A stretch of DNA of 64,000 nucleotides. Origin: Pseudomonas sp. M30-35. GTDB taxonomy: Bacteria; Pseudomonadota; Gammaproteobacteria; Pseudomonadales; Pseudomonadaceae. The translations under genes were made by a program, and so were the position numbers. The stretch lies in contig NZ_CP020892.1 in the NCBI RefSeq assembly GCF_002163625.1, positions 3,782,001 through 3,846,000 of the forward strand, given 5' to 3'. Positions 7,168 to 18,579 of this stretch are shown here, in pieces. Numbering within the stretch: position 1 is the first letter of the stretch; each line of letters opens with the position of its first letter. The notes below the pieces were generated by a model that was not told where the DNA came from, searched no databases, and was given only the letters and a program-made list of their open reading frames with translations.

Positions 7168-8798
7168 ATGTTTTTAAAGCACTCCCTACGCGCACAAATC
7201 CTCGCCCTGCTGGGCGGCAGTCTGCTACTCATTCTGGTCATGGCACTGCTGTGCTTTGCATTTCTGTCCAGCTCGATGCAGTCCTACCGCAGCCTGATTG
7301 AGGGTCCAATTCTCTCATCACGCCTGGTCAATGAAGCCAACGTTGAATTCAAAATTCAGGTACAGGAATGGAAGAACGTACTTCTGCGCGGAAAAAATCC
7401 TGCTGACCGCGACAAATATTGGCAGCAATTTCAGGCCCAAGAAGCCAGCGTCCAACAAACACTCAAACAGCTTGCGCAAAATGCCGCTGCAAACAATAAG
7501 CAACAGCTACAGGCACAAACTGAAAGCCTGCTTAGTGAACACCGCACAATGGGCAGCGCCTACCGAAGTGGCTTTCAAGCGTTTGTCGACGCCGGTGGTG
7601 ATGCAGCGACTGGAGATGCGGCGGTCAAAGGTATAGACCGGGCGACCGGCCAGAAGATGGAAGAACTGGTCAGACAATTGTCTAAACACAGCCATGAGCA
7701 ATCGGTCATGATTGGTGCCCAAGCCAGCCAGGCCTTGAGTTTAGGCATTGGCTTTATGCTCATATCGAGTGTGGTGTCGGTCTGGTCAGCCTGTGGCTGG
7801 TTAATCGCAACCTTGTGAATCCAATACAGCAACTGATCGAGTACATCGCTCAACTCAGTCAGGGCAACTTTGCCAATCGCGCCGAGGTCAACCGTCAAGA
7901 TGAGCTCGGGCGCTTGGCTGTCGCGGCGAATACTTTGCGCGACTTCCTGGCTGAAACCTTCATTCAACTCAAGCGTAGTACCACCGACCTAGAAAGCTCC
8001 AGTAGCGAACTGAGTGCAATAGCGACGGTGATGGCCCAAGGCAGCCGCGACCAATTTACCCGCACCGACCAAGTTGCCACCGCCATGCATGAGATGTCCG
8101 CTACCGCGCAAGAAGTTTCCCGCCACGCCGGTGAAGCCGCCAACGCTGCCGATGATGCCGACAGCTCTGCGCAGCATGGTGAACAGGTCATGCAAGCCAC
8201 CATCGAAACCATCACCCACATGAGTCAGGAGATCATGACCACCGCAGGGGTAATCCGCCAACTCGAAGGCGACAGTGGCCGCATCAGCAAGGTTCTTGAA
8301 GTCATCCGCGGGATTGCCGAGCAAACCAACCTGCTCGCGCTCAACGCGGCGATCGAAGCTGCACGTGCCGGTGAGGCAGGTCGAGGCTTTGCCGTAGTTG
8401 CTGATGAGGTGCGCACACTGGCCCAGCGTACAGCCGAATCAACCGCTGAGATCAACCAGATCATCAACACCGTACAAACCGGCGCCAGCAATGCCGTGCA
8501 GGCCATCGTCAGTGGTCAAAAGCTCAGCGACAAAGGCCTTGAGCAAGTCACGGAAGCAGGCCTCAAGTTGCAACAGATCACTGCCGCGGTTGAGGCGATC
8601 CGTGACATGAATCGTCAGATCGCAACCGCCGCAGAAGAGCAAACAGCAGTCGCCGAAGATATTTCGTGCAACCTGACAGAGATAACCACCATCGCCAGTG
8701 AAAATGAAAAAAACGTGCAACGCACTGAAATTGCCAGCCAAAACCTGCGCAAGTTATCAACAGGCCTCAGCGACGTTACCCAGCGCCTGAGCGCATAA
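7168..8798 (+). pseudogene. Methyl-accepting chemotaxis protein split by a frameshift
   Basis: Two adjacent frames together make one chemoreceptor of about 540 residues. The first (ATG 7159 or, with better spacing, 7168, to stop at 7816-7818) encodes TM1, a four-helix periplasmic sensor domain and TM2. The second (7815-8798) carries HAMP and the full signalling domain with the conserved hairpin tip [20 protein letters not shown]. Frame one leaves homology at about 7776-7784; shifting by one base restores [17 protein letters not shown], the usual end of TM2. A one-base deletion explains this. It is either a real pseudogene or a sequencing error; no slippery heptamer suggests programmed shifting. 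Confidence 0.8.
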
Positions 8799-8808
8799 CT
8801 CCCCCTAC

Positions 8809-8845
8809 CAACAATAGGCCTGCACCCGCTGTATGCCTATTGTTG
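8809..8845 (+). terminator. Hairpin after the chemoreceptor gene
   Basis: Perfect 11-base arms caacaataggc and gcctattgttg around a 15-base loop, 11 bases after the stop codon. No strong T-run. Confidence 0.5.
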
Positions 8846-9037
8846 CCATCAAGACGCGAATGCCAACCCGCAACGGCAAACCACACCAACCAGAGCACAT
8901 ATATACGCCTGGGTATTAACCCGAGCACAAAGCCAAATTATTTGTTAAATGCAGGCTTTGACTTGCCCCCACAACGGCACTAATGTTCCACCTTGGCCAA
9001 TAAATTAGGCTCCCTTTACCTGCCAAGGATATGCAAC

Positions 9038-10183
9038 ATGTTGCTTCGACGGATGCTAATAATGATAGGCGTCGTTGTTCTGGTAGTGCTCGCTCTGGGC
9101 GCTTACAAGGGCTACACCATCTACCAACAAGTCCAAATGTTCTCAGCCCCTACGCCAGCGATCAGTGTCAGTGCAAGCACTGTTGAAGAACGCCCGTGGC
9201 AGCAGCGTATTCCCGCGATCGGCACTCTAAGAGCATTTCAAGGTGTTGACCTGACAGTTGAGGTCAGCGGCATTGTGCAAAGCGTGCTGTTTAATTCAGG
9301 CGAGCAGGTCAAGCAGGATCAGCCGTTGGTGCAGATGAGCAGCGACGTCGAAACTGCAAACCTGGCAACCGCGAAGGCAGACCTTGATCTCGCACGCGTG
9401 GAGTTTGCCCGCGGGAAAAAACTGGTCGCTCAACAGAACCTGTCAAAAAGTGAATACGACCGCCTTACAGCAGAAAACGCCAAGGCCAGTGCCAGCGTCA
9501 ATCAACTAGAAGCATTGCTGGCGAAGAAACGCATACTTGCCCCCTTTAGCGGAACCATCGGTATCCGTCAGGTAGACGTAGGCGACTTCCTCTCCTCAGG
9601 CACTTACATCGCCACCTTGCAGGATATCTCGCAGCTGTATTTGGACTTCTTCCTCCCGGAGCAAGATGTTCCGAAAATCGCCCTTGGCCAGACTATTAGC
9701 TTCAGTGTCGCGGCGTATCCTGAGCAAAGTTTCAGCGCAACTATTTCTGCGATCAATCCTAAAGTTGAGGACAGCACGCGCAACGTACAAGTGCGCGCGA
9801 CGCTTGAAAACCCGGACAACAAACTACTGCCGGGCATGTTTGCCAACTTGCACCTGCTGTTACCTGACAACAGTGCCCAGAAAGTCATTCCTGAAACAGC
9901 CATCACCTACACCCTGTATGGCAATTCGGTGTATGTGATCGCTGAAAAGAAAGACGAACAAGGCAATGTGGTCAAAGAAGAGGATGGCAACCCCCAATTG
10001 ATTGCCCAGCGGCGCGTAGTTGAAACTGGCGAGCGGCGCGATGGCCAAGTGGTGATTTTGAAAGGTTTGCAGACCGGTGAACGCGTAGTTGCTTCGGGCC
10101 AGCTAAAACTCGATAACGACGCTCACATAAAAATCGTCGACCAACCTTCAGCTACGGCCAGCACGTCTGACGCCGAACAATAA
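9038..10183 (+). CDS. RND efflux periplasmic adaptor (membrane fusion protein)
   Basis: 381 residues: an N-terminal membrane anchor (about residues 5-25), a lipoyl-like domain split around a helical hairpin, then beta-barrel and membrane-proximal domains (for example APFSGTIGIRQVDVGDFLSSG). It links the RND pump encoded next to an outer-membrane channel. An upstream TTG at 8993 is open, but the ATG at 9038 has AAGGA eight bases before it and begins just before the membrane anchor, so it is preferred. The pump gene starts 26 bases after the stop. Substrate is not predictable; sequence resembles MexH-type adaptors. Confidence 0.92.
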   Translation: MLLRRMLIMIGVVVLVVLALGAYKGYTIYQQVQMFSAPTPAISVSASTVEERPWQQRIPAIGTLRAFQGVDLTVEVSGIVQSVLFNSGEQVKQDQPLVQMSSDVETANLATAKADLDLARVEFARGKKLVAQQNLSKSEYDRLTAENAKASASVNQLEALLAKKRILAPFSGTIGIRQVDVGDFLSSGTYIATLQDISQLYLDFFLPEQDVPKIALGQTISFSVAAYPEQSFSATISAINPKVEDSTRNVQVRATLENPDNKLLPGMFANLHLLLPDNSAQKVIPETAITYTLYGNSVYVIAEKKDEQGNVVKEEDGNPQLIAQRRVVETGERRDGQVVILKGLQTGERVVASGQLKLDNDAHIKIVDQPSATASTSDAEQ

Positions 10184-10209
10184 GCGGCGCTCAGCCCAAG
10201 GAATCAGAC

Positions 10210-13200
10210 ATGGCTTTTACTGACCCATTTATTCGGCGCCCAGTGTTGGCGACCGTGGTCAGCTTGTTGATCATCCTGCTCGGTTTGCAGGCCTTCAATA
10301 AACTGACTATTCGCGAATACCCGCAACTCGAGAACGCGCTGATTACCGTTACCACCTCTTACCCCGGAGCGAATGCGGAGACTATTCAGGGCTACATCAC
10401 CCAGCCCTTGCAGCAGAGTCTGGCCAGCGCCGAGGGCATTGATTACATGACCTCGGTGAGTCGCCAGAACTTCTCGGTGATTTCGATCTACGCGCGTATT
10501 GGTTCTGACAGCGACCGTTTGTTTACCGAGCTATTGGCCAAGGCCAACGAGGTTAAGAATCAACTGCCACAAGAAGCCGAAGACCCGGTGCTATCAAAAG
10601 AAGCCGCTGATGCTTCTGCGTTGATGTACGTGAGTTTTTACAGTGATGAACTGACCAACCCGCAAATCACCGATTACCTGTCACGCGTTATCCAGCCAAA
10701 GTTGGCGACTCTGCCGGGCATGGCCGAGGCAGAAATTCTCGGCAATCAAGTATTCGCCATGCGCTTGTGGCTCGACCCGGTGAAGATGGCCGCGTATGGA
10801 ATAACCGCAGGTGATGTGAACACGGCAGTGCGCAAGTACAACTTCCTCTCCGCAGCTGGCGAGGTTAAAGGCGAATATGTCGTTACCAGCATTAATGCCG
10901 AGACTGACCTCAAGAGCGTTGAGGGCTTTGCTGCAATCCCGCTGAAAACCGTTGGCGATAGCCGGGTTCTGATCGGCGATGTTGCACGCGTTGAAATGGG
11001 CGCGGAAAACTACGATTCGATCAGCTCGTTTGATGGTATTCCCTCGGTTTACATCGGCATCAAAGGCACTCCAAGCGCCAACCCTCTGGACGTGATCAAG
11101 GAAGTTCGCAAGATCATGCCATCGCTTGAGGCGCAGCTACCGCCAAACCTCAAAGTCTCGATAGCCTACGACGCCACGCTATTTATTCAGGCCTCGATTG
11201 ATGAAGTGGTCAAGACCCTCGGCGAGGCGGTCTTGATTGTCATCGTTGTGGTGTTCCTGTTCCTTGGCGCGCTGCGTTCGGTGTTGATCCCGGTGATCAC
11301 CATCCCGCTGTCGATGATTGGCGTGCTGTTTTTCATGCAGCTCATGGGTTACTCAATCAACCTGCTAACGCTGCTGGCGATGGTGCTGGCGATTGGTTTG
11401 GTGGTGGACGATGCAATTGTCGTGGTGGAGAACATCCACCGCCATATCGAAGAAGGTAAAACCCCGTTCGATGCAGCGATTGAGGGCGCACGCGAGATCG
11501 CTGTGCCAGTGGTCTCAATGACCATTACCCTGGCTGCCGTGTATGCGCCTATCGGCTTCCTTTCAGGGCTTACCGGAGCACTGTTCAAAGAGTTTGCTCT
11601 GACCCTGGCAGGTGCGGTGATTATTTCCGGTATCGTCGCCCTGACGCTGTCGCCGATGATGTGTTCGAAACTACTGCGCCATGAAGAAAAGCCCAGCGGA
11701 CTTACCCACAAGCTGGATAAAATCTTCGACGCACTGAAAAACCGTTATCAGCAAAGTTTGCACAACACACTTGAAACCCGCGCAGTGGTTCTGGTGTTCG
11801 CAATCATCGTCATGTGTTTGATTCCGGTGCTGCTCAAGTTCACCAAAAGCGAACTGGCGCCTGAGGAAGATCAAAGCATCATCTTCATGTTTGCCAACGC
11901 CCCGCAACCGACCAACCTCGACTACCTGAATAAATACACCGATCAATTCCTGCCGATATTCAAGGACATTCCAGAGTACAACTCCTGGTTCCAAATCAAC
12001 GGTTTTAACGGTGTGCAGTCGGGTATTGGCGGTTTCCAGTTGAAACCATGGGACCAACGCTCACGCACCCAAATGGAATTACTGCCTGAGGTGCAAGCCA
12101 AGCTCGACCAGATCCCGGGCTTGCAGGTATTTGCCTTCAACCTGCCCTCCTTGCCGGGCACCGGAGAAGGCTTACCATTCCAGTTTGTGGTCAACACGCC
12201 GAATGATTACGAGTCACTTTTAGCGGTGACTGACAAGATCAAAAAACGTGCAGAAGAATCCGGCAAGTTCGCCTTCCTGGACGTTGACCTCGCATTCGAC
12301 AAACCAGAGGTGGTGGTTGATATCGACCGCGAAAAAGCCGCGCAGATGGGCGTATCGATGGAAGATATCGGCACCGCCCTTTCCAGCTTGCTCGGCGAAG
12401 GCGAGATCAACCGTTTCACTATCGAGGGCCGAAGCTACAAGGTTATCGCTCAAGTCGAGCGGGCTTACCGCGACAACGCCGATTGGCTGAACAGTTACTA
12501 CGTGAAGAGTGAAAGTGGCGAACTGTTACCGCTGTCGACGCTGATTAAAGTTAGCGACCGTGCGCGGCCGACTCAGCTCAACCAATTCCAGCAGCTTAAT
12601 TCGGCAATCATCCAAGGTTTTCCGATTGTCAGCATGGGTGAAGCCATCGATACGGTTCGCCAGATCGCGGAGGAAGAAGCCCCGGTTGGCTACTCGTTTG
12701 ACTACGCAGGCTCGGCACGTCAGTACATTCAAGAAGGCGCCGCGCTGTATACAACCTTCGGCATCGCCTTGGCACTGATATTCCTGGTGCTGGCTGCGCA
12801 GTTCGAGAGTTTCCGCGATCCGCTGGTGATTATGGTCACCGTACCGCTGTCGATTTGCGGAGCATTGATACCGCTGTTTCTCGGCCTGTCGAGTATGAAT
12901 ATCTATACTCAAGTCGGCTTGGTGACCTTGATCGGGCTGATTACCAAGCACGGCATTTTAATTGTCGAGTTCGCCAATCAGTTGCGCCGGGAAAAAGGCA
13001 TGTCCCGTCGTCAGGCTATTGAAGAAGCAGCCGCCATTCGTCTGCGCCCAGTACTGATGACCACTGCGGCGATGGTCTTCGGTATGGTGCCGCTGATTCT
13101 AGCGACCGGTGCGGGCGCGGTGAGTCGCTTTGACATCGGCCTGGTGATTGCCACCGGCATGACTGTCGGCACATTGTTCACCTTGTTCGTATTGCCGTGT

Positions 13201-13281
13201 GTGTACAGCCTGATTGCACACCCGGACACCAAAGCTGAAGCCCCAGCGCCTGAACTAACCACTCAACCTGTCGCGCCATAA
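10210..13281 (+). CDS. RND-family efflux pump, inner-membrane transporter
   Basis: A 1023-residue proton-driven transporter with the classic two-fold layout: TM1 at about residue 12, two large periplasmic loops and twelve membrane helices. The proton relay is intact: the two aspartates in GLVVDDAIVVVENIHRH (TM4) and the lysine in GLITKHGILIVEFANQ (TM10). It forms a complex with the upstream adaptor. No outer-membrane factor gene is nearby, so it must borrow an OprM/TolC-like channel encoded elsewhere. Ends in a strong terminator. Closest in style to MexI/MexW-like HAE1 pumps; drug or metabolite specificity is unknown. Confidence 0.94.
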   Translation: MAFTDPFIRRPVLATVVSLLIILLGLQAFNKLTIREYPQLENALITVTTSYPGANAETIQGYITQPLQQSLASAEGIDYMTSVSRQNFSVISIYARIGSDSDRLFTELLAKANEVKNQLPQEAEDPVLSKEAADASALMYVSFYSDELTNPQITDYLSRVIQPKLATLPGMAEAEILGNQVFAMRLWLDPVKMAAYGITAGDVNTAVRKYNFLSAAGEVKGEYVVTSINAETDLKSVEGFAAIPLKTVGDSRVLIGDVARVEMGAENYDSISSFDGIPSVYIGIKGTPSANPLDVIKEVRKIMPSLEAQLPPNLKVSIAYDATLFIQASIDEVVKTLGEAVLIVIVVVFLFLGALRSVLIPVITIPLSMIGVLFFMQLMGYSINLLTLLAMVLAIGLVVDDAIVVVENIHRHIEEGKTPFDAAIEGAREIAVPVVSMTITLAAVYAPIGFLSGLTGALFKEFALTLAGAVIISGIVALTLSPMMCSKLLRHEEKPSGLTHKLDKIFDALKNRYQQSLHNTLETRAVVLVFAIIVMCLIPVLLKFTKSELAPEEDQSIIFMFANAPQPTNLDYLNKYTDQFLPIFKDIPEYNSWFQINGFNGVQSGIGGFQLKPWDQRSRTQMELLPEVQAKLDQIPGLQVFAFNLPSLPGTGEGLPFQFVVNTPNDYESLLAVTDKIKKRAEESGKFAFLDVDLAFDKPEVVVDIDREKAAQMGVSMEDIGTALSSLLGEGEINRFTIEGRSYKVIAQVERAYRDNADWLNSYYVKSESGELLPLSTLIKVSDRARPTQLNQFQQLNSAIIQGFPIVSMGEAIDTVRQIAEEEAPVGYSFDYAGSARQYIQEGAALYTTFGIALALIFLVLAAQFESFRDPLVIMVTVPLSICGALIPLFLGLSSMNIYTQVGLVTLIGLITKHGILIVEFANQLRREKGMSRRQAIEEAAAIRLRPVLMTTAAMVFGMVPLILATGAGAVSRFDIGLVIATGMTVGTLFTLFVLPCVYSLIAHPDTKAEAPAPELTTQPVAP

Positions 13282-13294
13282 AGCGCTTGAGCAC

Positions 13295-13323
13295 AAAAAG
13301 CCCCGCACTTGCGGGGCTTTTTG
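13295..13323 (+). terminator. Rho-independent terminator of the efflux operon
   Basis: aaaaagccccgc / gcggggcttttt hairpin with flanking A and T runs, 14 bases after the pump stop codon. Confidence 0.92.
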
Positions 13324-13392
13324 TTGAAGCCGGAGACACTGCCAGATGAAATACACCGCGGGCAATCCACTCGCGCGATGCTTTATGGCTGC

Positions 13393-13608
13393 CTAGCGTA
13401 CGGGCTGGGACATGCCGAACATAAATAACAGCAGGTCATGATCAGGTTTGGTTTGTTGATCCATACGCTGACTGACTGGCATTGGGCAGTAACCCTGACT
13501 GAAGCCAGTAATGACTTGTGGGCTGTCTTCACTCCACGCGGCGAATGCCAAAGACGTCACACCGAGTGCGCCGACCAGAAACAAACCTCGAGCAACTTCT
13601 AACTTCAT
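13393..13608 (-). CDS. Small exported hypothetical protein
   Basis: 71 residues with a clear signal peptide (cleavage after about ALGVTSLAFA) leaving a mature peptide of about 48 residues. AAGAGG precedes the ATG. It lies downstream of groEL on the same strand, where I recall a small conserved hypothetical gene in other Pseudomonas (near PA4384). No known domain; function unknown. The separate groEL terminator suggests its own promoter. Confidence 0.65.
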   Translation of the reverse strand: MKLEVARGLFLVGALGVTSLAFAAWSEDSPQVITGFSQGYCPMPVSQRMDQQTKPDHDLLLFMFGMSQPVR

Positions 13609-13880
13609 TACCGCAACCTCTTGATAGCGCTGCCAAACGCGTTGTACTAACGTAGTTCACCTAGCCTAATTTTGTCAGCTTATGCGACAAGCGGTAGATG
13701 CTTAAATCAAGGCTGCAGGTGAATAAAGCAACAACATGCGCAGGACTCAAGGAATATCGGCAGGGTTCTGAACCTCAAACTATATGATTGGTTCAATCCG
13801 TAATCGATATTCACAGATCGATCGTGAAGAAAGTGTCAATTACCTCACACAAGAGGCGCGTCGGCGGCTTTTGTCAGGCA
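13609..13880. other. Intergenic stretch without a gene
   Basis: Between the small exported protein and the groEL terminator I see no open frame with a ribosome binding site and no RNA gene. It presumably holds the promoter of the small protein. Confidence 0.5.
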
Positions 13881-13881
13881 T

Positions 13882-13912
13882 AAAAAAACCCCGCGACTGG
13901 CGCGGGGTTTTT
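13882..13912 (-). terminator. Terminator of groES-groEL
   Basis: aaaaaccccgcg / cgcggggttttt hairpin with A-run and T-run on both sides, 22 bases after the groEL stop; could work in both directions. Confidence 0.92.
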
Positions 13913-13933
13913 CGGTACTAGGTGCAGGCTGAA

Positions 13934-15592
<1,659 letters not shown>

Positions 15593-15627
15593 TCAATTCT
15601 TGACGGTTAAACGGAGATTCGTGGAAA

Positions 15628-15921
15628 TCAGGCTTCAACAACAGCCAGGATTTCGCTTTCACCCATTACCAACAGGTCTTCGCCATCAACTTTGACGGTG
15701 TTGCTACCGGAGTAAGGGCCGAACACAACCTTGTCACCAACCTTGACGGCCAGTGCTCGAACTTCGCCGTTGTCCAGCACGCGACCAGTGCCTACGGCAA
15801 CGATCTCGCCTTGATTAGGCTTTTCTGCAGCGGAACCTGGCAGCACGATACCGCCAGCGGTTTTGGTTTCTTCTTCGCTGCGGCGAATCACTACGCGGTC
15901 ATGCAGAGGACGAAGCTTCAT
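15628..15921 (-). CDS. groES: Co-chaperonin GroES (Hsp10)
   Basis: 97 residues, [18 protein letters not shown] to ILAVVEA, the usual length. Caps the GroEL cavity as a heptamer; the mobile loop [16 protein letters not shown] is present. A longer frame opens at 15966, but the ATG at 15921 has GGGAGAG at the correct distance and matches the family N-terminus. First gene of the groES-groEL operon, with a sigma-32 promoter about 160 bases upstream and a long structured leader. Confidence 0.98.
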   Translation of the reverse strand: MKLRPLHDRVVIRRSEEETKTAGGIVLPGSAAEKPNQGEIVAVGTGRVLDNGEVRALAVKVGDKVVFGPYSGSNTVKVDGEDLLVMGESEILAVVEA

Positions 15922-15954
15922 TGTCGATCTCTCCCAATAGATTGTTTTATCAGC

Positions 15955-16060
15955 CGGTGTCTTCACCGACGGTTAGCAAAGTCTGGCGTTGCCAGTAGCG
16001 TTGCACACTGCACGTTCCACATTGCACAACGCTGAAGTCTGCTCTGTCTTAGTGACAGAA
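15955..16060 (-). ncRNA. Structured 5' leader of groES (possible Pseudomon-groES motif)
   Basis: Three hairpins lie in the transcribed leader: TCTGTC-loop-GACAGA (16043-16059), a long imperfect stem with outer arms CGTTG/CAACG (15999-16031), and CGGTG-loop-CACCG (15955-15968) shortly before the ribosome binding site. A conserved RNA called Pseudomon-groES has been described in this position in pseudomonads; I could not align to it here, so the identity is inferred from position and structure. Confidence 0.45.
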
Positions 16061-16078
16061 AACCTTGCGGTGCTTGCT

Positions 16079-16106
16079 ATATGCGGGCGCAAAAGGTGAT
16101 TTCAAG
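16079..16106 (-). promoter_or_regulatory. Sigma-32 heat-shock promoter of groES-groEL
   Basis: On the minus strand CTTGAAA (16100-16106), 13 bases, then CCGCATAT (16079-16086). This is a near-perfect match to the RpoH consensus CTTGAAA-N13/14-CCCCATNT. Confidence 0.88.
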
Positions 16107-16202
16107 GGCGCCAACTAATTTTTTTACATCAGCGCCAGCAATCACGGGCTCGAGCCGCAGACCGAATCAGCCTGCTCATTTGGGGCATTACCAGCACTCA
16201 AG

Positions 16203-16232
16203 AAAAAGCCCGCGCTAGGCACGGGCTTGGTT
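16203..16232 (-). terminator. Terminator of fxsA
   Basis: AAGCCCGTG / CGCGGGCTTTTTC hairpin with T-run on the minus strand, about 30 bases after the fxsA stop. Confidence 0.8.
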
Positions 16233-16257
16233 CAACATAAGGCTACGATTGCTGCAA

Positions 16258-16713
16258 TTAGTCGCGACGTTCGTATTCACCTTCAAGCACATTAGGACGC
16301 GAGTCCGCCGGACGCTGCGCCGCAGCAATATCATCGGCAAACGCGCGCTGACGTGCGACCTGTTCGGCTGCCCGGGCACGGATTTTACCGACGAAGATTC
16401 GACGGGTGAACGGGATCAGACATAACAGACCGAAGATGTCGCTGATAAAACCTGGCAACAGCAGCAAGCCACCACCGACAGCAATCATCAAACCTTCAAG
16501 TACTTCCTGCTCCGGCAGTTCACCACGGGCAAGACGCTCACGCGCACGGAATGCCGTAGCAATACCGGCTACACGCAGAAGAATGCTACCCAGTACGGCA
16601 GAGCCGACTACCAGCAAAATAGTCGGCAGCGCACCAATTGCGCCCCCCACCTTGATCAATACGGCCAGCTCTATGAGCGGGAATAACAGAAACAAAAACA
16701 AAAAAGCACGCAT
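16258..16713 (-). CDS. fxsA: FxsA family inner-membrane protein
   Basis: 151 residues with two or three hydrophobic helices (about residues 3-20, 26-48, 72-98) and a charged cytoplasmic tail. Matches the FxsA/YtzA family; in E. coli overproduction of FxsA relieves exclusion of phage T7 by the F plasmid. Its place upstream of groES is conserved in pseudomonads. Cellular role is unclear. Confidence 0.88.
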   Translation of the reverse strand: MRAFLFLFLLFPLIELAVLIKVGGAIGALPTILLVVGSAVLGSILLRVAGIATAFRARERLARGELPEQEVLEGLMIAVGGGLLLLPGFISDIFGLLCLIPFTRRIFVGKIRARAAEQVARQRAFADDIAAAQRPADSRPNVLEGEYERRD

Positions 16714-16782
16714 CAGAGTTTCCTTAACGGAAGAACAGCTTCCTGTGAGGATGAAGTATGGGTTAGCGCACTTAATTCAAGC

Positions 16783-17508
16783 TTAAGCCGCGTTATTTCC
16801 CGGCCATTCATCGGCGTGAGCCAGCGCCACCAATGCCTGACGCACCGCTCCAGGAGTGTTACAAATTGTTGGAAAAGCCAGCCAATAGATGCTTTTGGCG
16901 ATAGACAGATGAAAACCTTCGCTATCTATACCGACCATCTGCGCCGGAGGGTGAGCCGGTAAACCTGCCAGTTCGACATAGTGGGCAATGGCTTTGCGGT
17001 GATCGGCATTCATGTGTTCAAGCATGCTCAGCTCAGCTTCGCCAGCAAACTCGTTGGCCAGCGTAACGTGATCAACCCAGTGAATAGCACCAAAGCCGCC
17101 GATATAACGACTCCTTACAGGCTCAAGGCGCCAGAAGTCGAAATCATGCGCCCGATGATAATCCGCAGACTCGGGGAAATAGCGGTAATAGCGTTCGGCT
17201 GCGGCCTCAATCGTTTGAGCATCTTCAAGTCGGCGAGCCTCGGCCAAAACGGTCAAACGCCCTGCGGCCTGAACATCTTCGGCGGCACGCTCACCGACCA
17301 ATATCGAGCACTTTGGGTCACGTTGTAGATTATGAGTGTGCTGGGCGATGCGGCTGATAAGGATCAGCGGGTAGCCCTGCGCATCCAAGCAATACGGCAC
17401 CACTGAGCCGAAAGGAAAGCCGGGCATGCTCTTGGAATGTGTCGAGAGTACGCCGCGGTATTCCTTGAGCAGCAATTCTCGGGCATGCTTAGCCGCGCTT
17501 AAGCTCAT
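16783..17508 (-). CDS. HugZ-like haem-utilisation family protein
   Basis: 241 residues. The N-terminal two thirds are a split-barrel FMN-binding-like fold (GFPFGSVVPYCLDAQGYPLI; YIGGFGAIHW), and the C-terminal part is a DUF2470 domain (MLEHMNADHRKAIAHY). This is the architecture of HugZ/HutZ proteins that bind or degrade haem, although many Pseudomonas members are uncharacterised. The frame is open from 17577, but the ATG at 17508 with GGGAG upstream is chosen. Stands alone between fxsA and a divergent SDR gene. Confidence 0.82.
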   Translation of the reverse strand: MSLSAAKHARELLLKEYRGVLSTHSKSMPGFPFGSVVPYCLDAQGYPLILISRIAQHTHNLQRDPKCSILVGERAAEDVQAAGRLTVLAEARRLEDAQTIEAAAERYYRYFPESADYHRAHDFDFWRLEPVRSRYIGGFGAIHWVDHVTLANEFAGEAELSMLEHMNADHRKAIAHYVELAGLPAHPPAQMVGIDSEGFHLSIAKSIYWLAFPTICNTPGAVRQALVALAHADEWPGNNAA

Positions 17509-17746
17509 AATATGACTCCCTGCAAAGAATCCGTCACAAAAAAGAAATTGGAATGACTGTTGGCAACCAGCTTCCACGAAACTGAATGCTTAAAACCAAT
17601 ATGAAGCACCCGCTGAAATTAGCAGTTTACGCGCTGTCGATATTTTTGTTCAGCAGGTTTCGCCTCTTTTGAGTGGAGCAGCTAGTCGTTCGAGGGGATG
17701 AATGGCTGCCGCAGGGGCATACACACATTTTAGATGGGGAACCTCC

Positions 17747-18505
17747 ATGCAACTGCAAGACAAAGTCATCATCATCACTGGCGGCTGCCAAGGATTAGGC
17801 CGCGCAATGGGTGAGTACCTGGCGAGCAAAGGTGCCAAGTTGGCACTGGTCGACCTCAACCAGGAGCGCCTCGATGAAGCGGTGGCTGCCTGTAAAGCAC
17901 TGGGTGCTGAGGCGCGCGCGTACCTGTGCAACGTCGCCAATGAAGAGCAAGTCACGCACATGGTCGCTCAAGTCGCTGAAGACTTCGGCGCCATCAATGG
18001 CCTGGTTAACAACGCGGGCATTCTGCGCGACGGCCTGACCATCAAAGTTAAAGATGGTGAGATGAGCAAAATGAGCCTGGCGCAGTGGCAAGCCGTTATC
18101 GACGTAAACCTGACGGGTGTTTTCCTTTGCACCCGTGAAGTCGCGGCCAAAATGGTTGAGCTGAAAAATCAGGGCGCGATCATCAATATTTCTTCGATCT
18201 CACGCGCTGGCAATATGGGCCAGGCCAACTATTCAGCGGCCAAGGCAGGGGTTGCCGCAGATACGGTGGTCTGGGCCAAAGAGTTGGCGCGCTACGGTAT
18301 CCGTGTGGCGGGCGTTGCACCTGGCTTTATCGAAACCGAAATGGTTGCCAGCATGAAGCCAGAAGCACTGGAGAAAATGACTTCGGGTATTCCGCTGCGC
18401 CGCCTGGGCAAGCCTGCTGAAATCGCCCACTCGGTCGCCTACATCCTTGAAAACGACTACTACACCGGTCGTATTCTTGAGCTTGATGGCGGTCTGCGCC
18501 TGTAA
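17747..18505 (+). CDS. Short-chain dehydrogenase/reductase, FabG-like
   Basis: 252 residues, a complete classical SDR: NAD(P)-binding [15 protein letters not shown] near the N-terminus, NNAG at about residue 88, catalytic Ser in [12 protein letters not shown] and the YSAAK motif. Ends DGGLRL, like 3-oxoacyl-ACP reductases. Likely an oxidoreductase of acyl or related alcohol substrates; true FabG sits in the fab cluster elsewhere, so this is probably a paralogue. ATG at 17747 has GGGGA upstream; an upstream ATG at 17702 lacks one. Confidence 0.9.
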   Translation: MQLQDKVIIITGGCQGLGRAMGEYLASKGAKLALVDLNQERLDEAVAACKALGAEARAYLCNVANEEQVTHMVAQVAEDFGAINGLVNNAGILRDGLTIKVKDGEMSKMSLAQWQAVIDVNLTGVFLCTREVAAKMVELKNQGAIINISSISRAGNMGQANYSAAKAGVAADTVVWAKELARYGIRVAGVAPGFIETEMVASMKPEALEKMTSGIPLRRLGKPAEIAHSVAYILENDYYTGRILELDGGLRL

Positions 18506-18533
18506 TCGCTGCGCACGATTAACAGATGCAACT

Positions 18534-18562
18534 AAAAACGCCCCGCATTGCGGGGCGTTTTG
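18534..18562. terminator. Bidirectional terminator between SDR and DUF481 genes
   Basis: aacgccccgc-att-gcggggcgtt, perfect 10-base arms with A-run before and T-run after, between convergent genes. Confidence 0.9.
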
Positions 18563-18579
18563 CTTACGTCGACTCAATC

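Noticed and set aside
7776..7816. Programmed ribosomal frameshift in the chemoreceptor
   Set aside because: No slippery heptamer or following structure was seen, and chemoreceptors are not known to use it.
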